A DNA stretch of 9,115 nucleotides. Source: Gammaproteobacteria bacterium (lineage in GTDB: Bacteria > Pseudomonadota > Gammaproteobacteria > Ga0077536). A program made the position numbers and the translations under genes. Shown here in pieces: positions 1 to 6,530 of the stretch (its first letter is position 1; the number at the start of each line of letters is the position of its first letter). The notes beneath the pieces are model-generated. The model saw nothing but the letters and a program-made list of their open reading frames with translations, had not been told where the DNA came from and searched no databases. The stretch spans positions 738 to 9,852 of the forward strand of contig DPMX01000373.1 of assembly GCA_003540955.1 (NCBI GenBank), in the 5' to 3' direction.

Positions 1-935
1 AAACCATGATTTTGACTTGTAATTAATACTTGATTTGAAGTTATATCCCGCACTGGATGGTTTGCACCGTGATGGCCGAATTTCATTTTTTTGGTCCTAG
101 CACCGCAAGCAAGAGCGAGCAGCTGATAACCCAAACAAATTCCAAAAATTGGAACCTTCGCGCGGAGCACTTCGGAAATCGCAGCAATAGCATAATCACA
201 CGGGGCCGGGTCACCCGGGCCATTAGATAAAAATATACCATCCGGGGCGCCCTCCAGGACTTCCGTGGCGGGAGTCCTAGCTGGTACAACTTCTAGCGCG
301 CAATCGCGGTCGGCCAACAAGCGTAGAATATTTCGCTTTACACCAAAATCGTAGGCCACAACCCGACGACGACTTCCAGAGCGGCTCCTGTGGCGATTTC
401 CGTCGAGCACCCAACTTCCCTCCGACCACTGATAGGCACTGCCGGTTGTTACGACCTGCGCCAGATCAACCCCTTTGAGACCAGCAAAAGCCCTGGCCTG
501 ACTGACCGCTCGGTCGGGATCAAGGTCATCACCGGCGATGATACAACCATTCTGCGTACCTTTATTGCGCAATTGGCGAGTTAATTTTCGGGTGTCGATA
601 TCGGCAATCGCGACCATATCTTTTGCCGTCAAGTACTCGGGCAAACTGCCGGTTGCGCGAAAATTGCTTGTAGCGATTGAGCTGTCTCGAATAATCAACC
701 CTTTGGCAAAGATCTGCCTACTTTCTTCGTCCAAAGAGTTTGCGCCAGTGTTTCCGATATGTGGATAGGTAAGTGTGACGAGTTGGTGACTGTACGACGG
801 ATCGGTAATGATCTCCTGGTAACCCGTCATTGCTGTATTGAAAACAACCTCGCCAACAGCGAGTCCACGCGCACCAATTGCACGGCCGGTATAGATACTA
901 CCGTCGGCCAGAGCCAAAATCGCAGTTTCAGACAC
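1..935 (-). CDS. carA: Carbamoyl phosphate synthetase small subunit (glutaminase), partial
   Basis: This subunit hydrolyses glutamine and passes ammonia to CarB, which makes carbamoyl phosphate for arginine and pyrimidine synthesis in the cytoplasm. I translated 311 codons with no stop; the gene runs off the left edge, so about 65-70 C-terminal residues of a roughly 380-residue protein, including the catalytic His/Glu pair, are not visible. The N-terminal domain carries GEVVFNTAMTGYQEI (28-42) and ADIDTRKLTR (111-120). The class I glutamine amidotransferase domain begins near 192 (VVAYDFGVKRNIL), with LSNGPGDP (236-243), the nucleophile elbow FGICLGYQ with Cys267, and FGHHGANHPV (286-295). 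The start is the GTG at 933-935, because the frame has a TAG at 948-950 and no ATG between; an AGG lies about 11 nt upstream. Two oddities are Tyr270 where E. coli CarA has His, and an Arg/Ser-rich hinge (about 181-191). carB is expected just outside the window. Confidence 0.97.
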   Translation of the reverse strand, partial: MSETAILALADGSIYTGRAIGARGLAVGEVVFNTAMTGYQEIITDPSYSHQLVTLTYPHIGNTGANSLDEESRQIFAKGLIIRDSSIATSNFRATGSLPEYLTAKDMVAIADIDTRKLTRQLRNKGTQNGCIIAGDDLDPDRAVSQARAFAGLKGVDLAQVVTTGSAYQWSEGSWVLDGNRHRSRSGSRRRVVAYDFGVKRNILRLLADRDCALEVVPARTPATEVLEGAPDGIFLSNGPGDPAPCDYAIAAISEVLRAKVPIFGICLGYQLLALACGARTKKMKFGHHGANHPVRDITSNQVLITSQNHG

Positions 936-1074
936 AGATTTAATTGCCTAATCAGAGACGGGAAAAGCGCAGCAAAACCCGGTAATTGTTCCCACTAATG
1001 CGGTTAACGAGATTATACGGGAGCGTCGCCTCCTAAGAAAGGGTAATAGTTAACTGGGCTAGGAGAGCAACTCG
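936..1074 (-). promoter_or_regulatory. carA upstream region with putative promoter
   Basis: This 139-nt gap between the oxidoreductase stop and carA holds a perfect TATAAT on the minus strand at 1012-1017, about 77 nt before the carA GTG. No good -35 hexamer lies at the right distance (TTCTTA, 16 nt upstream, matches 3 of 6), so the promoter may need an activator or be weak. A second promoter, as in the tandem promoters of E. coli carAB, is not obvious, and I see no ArgR box. There is no hairpin-plus-U-tract terminator for the upstream gene, so carA could also be read from upstream. The promoter call is inferred from the -10 match and its position. Confidence 0.45.
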
Positions 1075-2061
1075 CTATTCACTGTACGAGTCATGAGCCA
1101 CGAAGCCGCGCTGGGTTACAGCATTTTTTTCGTTGATCCGTCGCGATATCTCGACCGCTACTTCGAGCGCCCGTTTACCATCTTCGCCGGTGACCTCAGG
1201 GCGAAGCCCGTCGCTAACTGCACCGACAAAGGATCGGATCTCGTCCATCAAAACATCAGTTCCCAACAACCTATGGGTCTCAAATGAGACTTCCTTGTGC
1301 TCATCTGCATGGCCATGCTCATCGAGCTCGCCGATCAGCAGCAGATGGTTTAGGTAATCCACCGAAATATAGGAATCCAGTTGGCGGATTGTCATCGCGC
1401 GAACTTGATCCTGACTTACACGGCTCGCAGAAAGCTCTGCAACACACCCGTTAGCAAATTCGAGACGTGCGTTAGCCATATCAATGTCTCCGCTCACGAC
1501 TGATTCACCTGACGATGAAATGCTTTTAAGCTCCGATCGCACAAGACTTAAAATGATATCGATGTCGTGAATCATCAAATCTAAGACCACGTCGACTTCC
1601 GTACCGCGCGCCTTATAAGTCGAAAAGCGCTGAGCACCAATAAAATGTGGCTCAGTTACTCGCTCACGAAGCGCAATCACGGCCGGATTGAATCGTTCCA
1701 GATGACCCACTTGAAACAAACAAGAATACGCTGACGCCAACGCTATCAGTTCTTCCGCTTGGGCAACAGTTTCGGTAACCGGTTTTTCGACTAGTACATG
1801 CACGCCGGCAGTTAGGAAATCGCGTGCCAATTCGAAATGTCGATTGGGCGGAACAACGATGGACACGAGGTCAACCGAGTTGATGATCTCGCGGTAATCG
1901 GCATGGGTTGGAATCTTATATTTCCCCCCGATTTCCGCACGACGCTTTTCATCCGTTTCAACCAAACCGACCACATCTACGTTAGGCAGGCTCAAGTATT
2001 TTTGGACGTGAAAATTACCGAGATAACCGATGCCGATGACAGCTGCACGCAATCTTTTCAT
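1075..2061 (-). CDS. Gfo/Idh/MocA-family NAD(P)-dependent oxidoreductase, substrate unknown
   Basis: This is a 328-residue cytoplasmic dehydrogenase of the glucose-fructose oxidoreductase / inositol dehydrogenase family, which usually oxidises or reduces a sugar hydroxyl or keto group. The N-terminal Rossmann fold shows GIGYLG (10-15), and VEKPV (91-95) carries the family's conserved Lys93. The C-terminal half has GHLERFNP (119-126) and DLMIHDID (161-168), the last containing the His/Asp region that lines the active site in this family. The GHLERFNP plus DLMIHDID pairing resembles UDP-GlcNAc 3-dehydrogenases of the GnnA type (lipid A diamino-sugar synthesis), but no GnnB-like aminotransferase or lpx gene is nearby, so that is only a suggestion. 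The ATG at 2061 is chosen because the Rossmann motif begins at the usual distance; it has no clear Shine-Dalgarno sequence. It lies between dapB and carA, which are adjacent in many relatives. Length is normal and no frameshift is seen. Confidence 0.9.
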   Translation of the reverse strand: MKRLRAAVIGIGYLGNFHVQKYLSLPNVDVVGLVETDEKRRAEIGGKYKIPTHADYREIINSVDLVSIVVPPNRHFELARDFLTAGVHVLVEKPVTETVAQAEELIALASAYSCLFQVGHLERFNPAVIALRERVTEPHFIGAQRFSTYKARGTEVDVVLDLMIHDIDIILSLVRSELKSISSSGESVVSGDIDMANARLEFANGCVAELSASRVSQDQVRAMTIRQLDSYISVDYLNHLLLIGELDEHGHADEHKEVSFETHRLLGTDVLMDEIRSFVGAVSDGLRPEVTGEDGKRALEVAVEISRRINEKNAVTQRGFVAHDSYSE

Positions 2062-2380
2062 GGTCGCAGGCGCGTCTCTTCATATGAGTTTGTAATTACC
2101 GCCGGTATGCGGGTTCAAATATTATTCTATTATCCGACGTACCTGATCTCCAAACGATAGCAACGATCTGATCTCATGTATAGATCTTCCTTACCGGATT
2201 CTTAACGTGAGAACCGAATGTGTATCCCAATGTCAGCAGGACGGTGACGCTTTTTAATTTCGTGTTTCGTCCTCAACTTTTCTCCTCGGTCACTAGATAG
2301 CAACTTTATAAATCAGTCTATTAAGACTCTCTGATTTGAATCATTTTGCCGTGTACAACAACACGACGATAGGGAACTCT
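2062..2380. other. 319-nt intergenic region between dapB and the oxidoreductase gene
   Basis: No convincing gene was found here on either strand. On the minus strand, which would carry the oxidoreductase promoter, the best candidate is TAGAAT (-10) preceded at 18 nt by TTGGAG, a weak -35; this lies about 65-90 nt before the start codon. An AT-rich imperfect palindrome occupies 2311-2336 (arms AATCAG/CTGATT, with TCT/AGA inside), without a U-tract. The 8-mer CTGATCTC occurs twice (2143-2150 and 2168-2175, plus strand), spaced 25 nt. It is the longest gap in the window, so the oxidoreductase gene probably has its own promoter rather than depending on dapB read-through. That is inference from spacing. 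Confidence 0.5.
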
Positions 2381-3190
2381 CTAGCACAGATTCAAAACGT
2401 CCTGCATGTCGTAGATTCCCCCTTTCCGATTCATAATCCATGTCGCGGCTCGCAGCGCACCAACGGCAAAAGTCCTCCGACTTGAGGCACGATGAGTGAT
2501 CTCAATGCGCTCACCTGCTCCTGCAAACAATACGGTGTGATCACCCACAATATCCCCAGCACGAATAGTCTCAAAACCGATGGTCTTACGCTCACGGACC
2601 CCCGTATGCCCTTCTCGTCCGTATATTGCATTGCTTGCAAGATCCCGATCCAGCTTTGCGGCGACGATTTCTCCAAGCTTGAGCGCTGTCCCCGATGGCG
2701 CATCAATCTTGTTCCGATGGTGCGCCTCAATTACCTCGACATCAAAATCATCACCGAGTGCCTCTGCCGCTAATTCAGCGAGCTTGAAACACAGATTTAC
2801 TCCGACACTCATGTTTGGCGCAAAAACGATCGCAATATCCGATCCAGCATCTTCGATAATTGAACGGTGATCGGCAAACCCAGTCGTCCCAATTACCATC
2901 CTTTTACGGGCCTCGCGGCAAAAAGCAATGTTCGCTAAGGTCGACTCCGGCAAAGAAAAATCAATCAAAACGTCATATTCACCTTTGATTGCAGTAATGT
3001 TTGGTTCTATCGGTATACCAATTTCCGCTACGCCTGCGTTAAGGCCAAGGTCGCTCCCTATAGTCGGAGAATCTGGGTGGTCAAAACCACCACACAACGC
3101 GATGTTCTTTTGATCTTGGATTAACTCAATCAGTGTCCGGCCCATGCGTCCACCAGCGCCAGCAATTGCTACTTTTGTAAGGGTCGCCAT
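2381..3190 (-). CDS. dapB: 4-hydroxy-tetrahydrodipicolinate reductase
   Basis: DapB reduces the DapA product with NAD(P)H to tetrahydrodipicolinate, the second dedicated step to diaminopimelate and lysine, in the cytoplasm as a homotetramer. The 269-residue length is close to E. coli DapB (273). The nucleotide fold shows GAGGRMG (11-17) and GTTGF (101-105), followed by APNMSVGVN (124-132). The catalytic and substrate-binding segment EAHHRNKIDAPSGTA (155-169) contains the family's general acid/base His157 and Lys161. The C-terminal part has GREGHTGVR and a typical ending GALRAATWI. The reading frame is open to an ATG at 3232, but the start at 3190 is preferred: AAGGG lies about 7 nt upstream and the protein then begins at the normal distance from the Rossmann motif. 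It follows dnaJ by 49 nt and is probably transcribed with it. Confidence 0.97.
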   Translation of the reverse strand: MATLTKVAIAGAGGRMGRTLIELIQDQKNIALCGGFDHPDSPTIGSDLGLNAGVAEIGIPIEPNITAIKGEYDVLIDFSLPESTLANIAFCREARKRMVIGTTGFADHRSIIEDAGSDIAIVFAPNMSVGVNLCFKLAELAAEALGDDFDVEVIEAHHRNKIDAPSGTALKLGEIVAAKLDRDLASNAIYGREGHTGVRERKTIGFETIRAGDIVGDHTVLFAGAGERIEITHRASSRRTFAVGALRAATWIMNRKGGIYDMQDVLNLC

Positions 3191-3239
3191 CTCTATCCCT
3201 TCTAGGTTGTTAGAACATCGAATGTTTGACAACAGCGGT
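3191..3239 (-). promoter_or_regulatory. dnaJ-dapB junction: nested inverted repeat and dapB ribosome binding site
   Basis: The 49-nt junction contains two nested inverted repeats. The outer arms are GTTGT (3206-3210) and ACAAC (3229-3233); the inner arms are AACAT (3214-3218) and ATGTT (3222-3226) around a 3-nt loop. Together they can fold into a hairpin of about ten pairs with small internal loops in the transcript, ending about 15 nt before the dapB start. There is no U-tract, so it is not a standard terminator. Just downstream, AAGGG about 7 nt before the ATG is the dapB Shine-Dalgarno sequence. The hairpin could slow RNA decay or processing between the two messages; that is inference. Confidence 0.45.
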
Positions 3240-4364
3240 CTATGAGAACTTCATATCCTCGAAAAACTTCTTAACGCCATCGAGCCACGAATCGGCACGT
3301 GGACTATGCTTCTTACTTTCGCCTGCAAGTGATCCACCGAAATCCCGCAACGCTTCCTTCTGGCTTTTATTTAGATTGACCGGTGTCTCAACGACCACGC
3401 GACATATCAGATCTCCGACGCCACCGCCGCGCACCCCCTTCACCCCTTTCCCACGCATCCGGAACATTTTCCCCGTTTGCGTCTCACTTGGGATTTTTAG
3501 GACGACACGTCCTTTCAAGGTTGGCACCTCGAGCTCCCCCCCTAGTGCTGCCACAGCAAAATCGATGGGCACTTCACAGTAAAGATTGTTCTCTTCCCGA
3601 GTAAATATCGGGTGGTCGTTTACTACAACGTTGACATAAAGATCACCCGCCGGCCCCCCACTTTGACCGGTTTCGCCTTCACCGGACAAACGGATCCGAT
3701 CACCGTTATCAACCCCTCCTGGCACCTTAACGGAGATCGTTTTATGCCCTTGAGCCTTACCCGTCCCTCCGCATGGTCTGCAGGGGTCACTTACGGTACT
3801 ACCGGCACCACGGCATTTCGGGCACGGCTGCTGCACAGAAAAAAAACCCTGTTGCATCCGAACCTGGCCAACGCCACCGCAAGTGCCACACGATTTTGGC
3901 GGTGCCCCCGAACGACTCCCAGTGGCCTTACACGATTCACAATCGACGAGTTTTGGCACGCGTATTCTAACTTCCGTACCTCGCACCGCGTCTTCTAGCG
4001 ACAGTGACAAATCGTAACGGAGGTCACCACCTCGGTACGCTCCCCCGCGCGCACTATTACTACCGAAGATATCGCCGAATACGGTATCGAAAATATCACC
4101 AAACCCAGCCGCACCGCCACCGCCGCCACCTGCGGAAGAATCGACTCCGGCATGGCCAAACTGGTCATAGGCCGCTCGCTTACGCGGATCGTTCAGTATC
4201 TCAAAGGCTTCCTTGGCTTCTTTGAATTTCGTTTCCGCGGCCTCATCCCCTTCATTGCGATCAGGGTGATGCTTCATAGCCAGGCGTCGATAAGACTTCT
4301 TTAGATCCGCTTCACTAGCGTCTCGAGCAACCCCAAGCACCTCGTAGTAATCGCGCTTCGCCAT
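3240..4364 (-). CDS. dnaJ: Chaperone DnaJ (Hsp40, class I)
   Basis: DnaJ binds unfolded clients and stimulates the ATPase of DnaK. All class I parts are present in 374 residues (E. coli: 376): the J domain (about 1-70) with HPD at 33-35; the Gly/Phe-rich linker (about 72-105); the zinc-binding domain (about 142-205) with four CxxC pairs at C142/C145, C159/C162, C181/C184 and C195/C198; and the substrate-binding C-terminal domains with the motif GDLYVNV. The first zinc repeat reads CESCKATG, departing from CxxCxGxG at the first glycine; all eight cysteines are kept, so zinc binding should be intact. The ATG at 4364 begins the canonical MAKRDYYEVLGV, but its upstream Shine-Dalgarno sequence is weak. 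The gene lies 109 nt behind dnaK and 49 nt ahead of dapB. Confidence 0.99.
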   Translation of the reverse strand: MAKRDYYEVLGVARDASEADLKKSYRRLAMKHHPDRNEGDEAAETKFKEAKEAFEILNDPRKRAAYDQFGHAGVDSSAGGGGGGAAGFGDIFDTVFGDIFGSNSARGGAYRGGDLRYDLSLSLEDAVRGTEVRIRVPKLVDCESCKATGSRSGAPPKSCGTCGGVGQVRMQQGFFSVQQPCPKCRGAGSTVSDPCRPCGGTGKAQGHKTISVKVPGGVDNGDRIRLSGEGETGQSGGPAGDLYVNVVVNDHPIFTREENNLYCEVPIDFAVAALGGELEVPTLKGRVVLKIPSETQTGKMFRMRGKGVKGVRGGGVGDLICRVVVETPVNLNKSQKEALRDFGGSLAGESKKHSPRADSWLDGVKKFFEDMKFS

Positions 4365-4394
4365 AGGCTTTTTTCTCTAACCCCATTAATAGTT

Positions 4395-4427
4395 CAGCCC
4401 GACCAGGCGCAAGCCATGCTCGGGCTG
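4395..4427 (-). other. Strong stem-loop between dnaK and dnaJ
   Basis: Within the 109-nt dnaK-dnaJ gap, CAGCCCGA (4395-4402) and TCGGGCTG (4420-4427) form a perfect 8-bp stem. The 17 nt between can pair further: after one G-G mismatch come two pairs, a bulged T, then GGC/GCC closing a TTGC loop, for about 13 pairs in all. No U-tract follows in the direction of transcription, so I do not call it an intrinsic terminator. It is better placed as a barrier to 3' exonucleases that lets dnaK mRNA outlast dnaJ mRNA, or as a pause or partial attenuation site; this role is inferred from structure and position only. Confidence 0.6.
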
Positions 4428-4473
4428 TTAAGTGTCGCGGCAAATTCCGCTAGTCACACATTAACTGAAAATG

Positions 4474-6411
4474 TTACTTTTCATCCTCTTTCACTTCCTC
4501 GAAGTCTGCGTCGACTACGCTCTCTCCTTCAGTTGTTGCAGACTCATTTTCGGGCTGCGATCCCCCCGGAGCAGTTGCTTCACCTTCTTTTTGTGCTTCC
4601 TCATAAGCACGTTGTGCGATCTGACCGGACACTTCACCAAGTTTCTGCGTTTTCGCAGTTATATCTTCAACGTCGTCACCGTCAAGTGCTTGTTTCAATT
4701 CCGCGATAGCCGATTCAGCATTCGATCGCTCTTCTTCTGAGATCTTGTCACCAAGCTCCTCGATCGATTTTTGAGTAGCATGAATCAAACCGTCAGCCTG
4801 ATTGCGTGCACTCACCTGCGCGTGGAACTTCTTATCTTCCTCAGCATGCGCTTCGGCGTCTTTGACCATCTTATCGATTTCCTCATCGGATAGACCACTC
4901 GAAGCCTTGATGATGATCGACTGCTCCTTGCCTGTCGCCTTATCCTCCGCCGACACATTAAGAATACCGTTAGCATCAATGTCGAAGGTGACCTCGACTT
5001 GCGGCACGCCCCGGGGCGCCGGCGGAATATCGGCTAAGTCGAAACGGCCGAGCGATTTATTCGCACTCGCTTGTTCACGCTCGCCTTGTAGCACATGCAC
5101 GGTAACTGCGGTTTGGTTATCGTCCGCCGTCGAAAACACCTGGTTCGCTTTCGTCGGGATAGTGGTGTTTTTATCTATGAGTTTAGTCATCACACCGCCG
5201 AGTGTTTCAATACCAAGCGACAATGGCGTCACATCAAGTAGCAACACATCTTTGACGTCACCACCAAGCACTCCGGCTTGGATCGCAGCACCAACGGCAA
5301 CCGCCTCATCGGGGTTCACATCGCGTCGCGGCTCTCTACCGAAAAATTTCTCGACGACTTCCTGCACCTTCGGCATCCGAGTTTGACCGCCGACCAGGAT
5401 CACATCGTCGATTTCAGAGGCTTTTAAGCCAGCGTCGGCGAGAGCGACCTGGCAGGGTTCTATCGTACGGTCAACGAGATCTTCGACGAGTGCTTCCAAT
5501 TTAGAGCGCGAAATTTTCACGTTTAAGTGCTTCGGCCCTGACGCATCGGCGGTAATGTAAGGCAAATTAACATCGGTCTGTTGGCTCGACGACAGCTCGA
5601 TCTTAGCTTTTTCCGCGCCTTCTTTGAGTCGCTGCAAGGCGAGTGGATCGCTATGCAAGTCTATACCCTGCTCCTTTTTGAATTCATCAGCTAAGAAGTT
5701 AATCAAGCGCAGATCGAAGTCCTCACCACCGAGAAACGTATCGCCATTAGTCGACAGGACTTCAAATTGGTGTTCGCCATCAATCTCAGCGATCTCTATG
5801 ATCGATACGTCAAAAGTCCCGCCACCCAAGTCGTAGACGACAATCTTGGCGTCACCTTCTTTCTTATCCATACCATAGGCGAGCGCCGCCGCGGTCGGCT
5901 CATTGATAATACGTTTTACATCGAGACCCGCAATTAGCCCGGCATCCTTAGTCGCTTGACGCTGGGAATCGTTGAAATAGGCAGGCACTGTGATGACCGC
6001 ATCGGTAACGTCCTCGCCGAGATAATCTTCGGCAGTCTTTTTCATCTTCATCAGAACGCGCGCAGAAACCTCCGGTGGCGCCATCTTCTGGTCGTTAACC
6101 TCAACCCACGCATCACCGTTATCTGCCGCTATAAGCTTGTAGGGAACCATCTCACGATCGCGTCTCACCACATCGTCGTCATAACGCCTCCCAATCAATC
6201 GCTTGACCGCAAATAAGGTGTTCGCAGGATTTGTCACAGCTTGGCGTTTGGCCGATTGACCGACCAACACCTCATCATCGCTGGTGAATGCCACAAGTGA
6301 CGGCGTGGTCCGCGCACCTTCGGCATTCTCTATCACGCGCGGTTTACCGCCTTCGAGAACAGCTACACATGAGTTAGTCGTTCCGAGATCGATTCCTATA
6401 ATTTTGCTCAT
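4474..6411 (-). CDS. dnaK: Chaperone DnaK (Hsp70)
   Basis: DnaK is the central ATP-driven chaperone that binds and releases exposed hydrophobic segments, working with DnaJ and GrpE; in Gammaproteobacteria it also helps control sigma-32 stability. The 645-residue protein has the nucleotide-binding domain with GIDLGTTNSCVA (6-17), Lys70 in FAVKRLIG, NEPTAAALAYG (170-180), DLGGGTFDVSI (194-204) with Thr199, and VGGQTRMP (340-347). These positions match E. coli numbering. The interdomain linker VLLLDVTP is at 389-396; the substrate-binding beta domain and helical lid follow. The C-terminal tail (about 600-645) is acidic and disordered, ending EEVKEDEK. The start is the ATG at 6411, giving the canonical MSKIIGIDLG; only a weak GAGAG precedes it. 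A sigma-32 promoter match lies upstream, and a strong stem-loop lies downstream before dnaJ. Confidence 0.99.
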   Translation of the reverse strand: MSKIIGIDLGTTNSCVAVLEGGKPRVIENAEGARTTPSLVAFTSDDEVLVGQSAKRQAVTNPANTLFAVKRLIGRRYDDDVVRRDREMVPYKLIAADNGDAWVEVNDQKMAPPEVSARVLMKMKKTAEDYLGEDVTDAVITVPAYFNDSQRQATKDAGLIAGLDVKRIINEPTAAALAYGMDKKEGDAKIVVYDLGGGTFDVSIIEIAEIDGEHQFEVLSTNGDTFLGGEDFDLRLINFLADEFKKEQGIDLHSDPLALQRLKEGAEKAKIELSSSQQTDVNLPYITADASGPKHLNVKISRSKLEALVEDLVDRTIEPCQVALADAGLKASEIDDVILVGGQTRMPKVQEVVEKFFGREPRRDVNPDEAVAVGAAIQAGVLGGDVKDVLLLDVTPLSLGIETLGGVMTKLIDKNTTIPTKANQVFSTADDNQTAVTVHVLQGEREQASANKSLGRFDLADIPPAPRGVPQVEVTFDIDANGILNVSAEDKATGKEQSIIIKASSGLSDEEIDKMVKDAEAHAEEDKKFHAQVSARNQADGLIHATQKSIEELGDKISEEERSNAESAIAELKQALDGDDVEDITAKTQKLGEVSGQIAQRAYEEAQKEGEATAPGGSQPENESATTEGESVVDADFEEVKEDEK

Positions 6412-6439
6412 CGTTAGTCTCTCTAATGACCTAATTGCC

Positions 6440-6455
6440 AGAACATTAATGTTCT
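6440..6455. promoter_or_regulatory. Perfect 16-bp palindrome in the dnaK leader
   Basis: AGAACATTAATGTTCT is a perfect 16-bp palindrome, 28 nt upstream of the dnaK ATG and about 19 nt downstream of the putative sigma-32 -10 element, so it would fall near +12 to +27 of that transcript. It could be an operator for a dimeric regulator, or in RNA a small AU-rich hairpin (6-bp stem, UUAA loop). It does not resemble CIRCE (TTAGCACTC-N9-GAGTGCTAA). No binding protein can be named from the sequence. Confidence 0.5.
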
Positions 6456-6473
6456 AATTTATCGTTGACCTGT

Positions 6474-6502
6474 AGTTGGGGTGCCATGACCAATTTTTCA
6501 AG
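6474..6502 (-). promoter_or_regulatory. Putative sigma-32 (RpoH) promoter for dnaK
   Basis: On the minus strand CTTGAA (6497-6502) is followed after 15 nt by CCCCAACT (6474-6481). The RpoH consensus in Enterobacteria is CTTGAA, 13-15 nt, CCCCATNT, so the -35 is perfect and the -10 differs in one base (A for T). It lies in the 119-nt gap between grpE and dnaK, giving a dnaK leader of about 55 nt. It would allow dnaK-dnaJ to be induced by heat separately from hrcA and grpE. The consensus match is seen directly; activity is inferred. Confidence 0.7.
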
Positions 6503-6530
6503 GCCTTGTTGCTAAAATATCAACTGGATT

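Noticed and set aside
1029..1034. Perfect AGGAGG (minus strand) in the gap before carA, a possible leader peptide signal
   Set aside because: No ATG, GTG or TTG follows at a usable distance, and it lies upstream of the TATAAT box, so it would not be in that transcript.
1837..2160. A 107-codon plus-strand frame reaching into the 319-nt gap
   Set aside because: Most of it is antisense to the oxidoreductase gene; the part beyond has no recognisable motif or ribosome binding site.
2232..2257. Small hairpin followed by TTTTT on the plus strand
   Set aside because: The outer stem has only four pairs (GTCA/TGAC), and no plus-strand gene ends nearby that it could terminate.
3191..3232. Upstream start for dapB at 3232
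   Set aside because: It would add 14 residues unlike any DapB, overlaps the hairpin region and lacks a Shine-Dalgarno sequence, whereas the ATG at 3190 has AAGGG 7 nt upstream.
4802..5386. A 194-codon plus-strand open frame
   Set aside because: It lies wholly antisense within dnaK, has low-complexity Ser-rich composition typical of the complement of a real gene, and matches no family I know.
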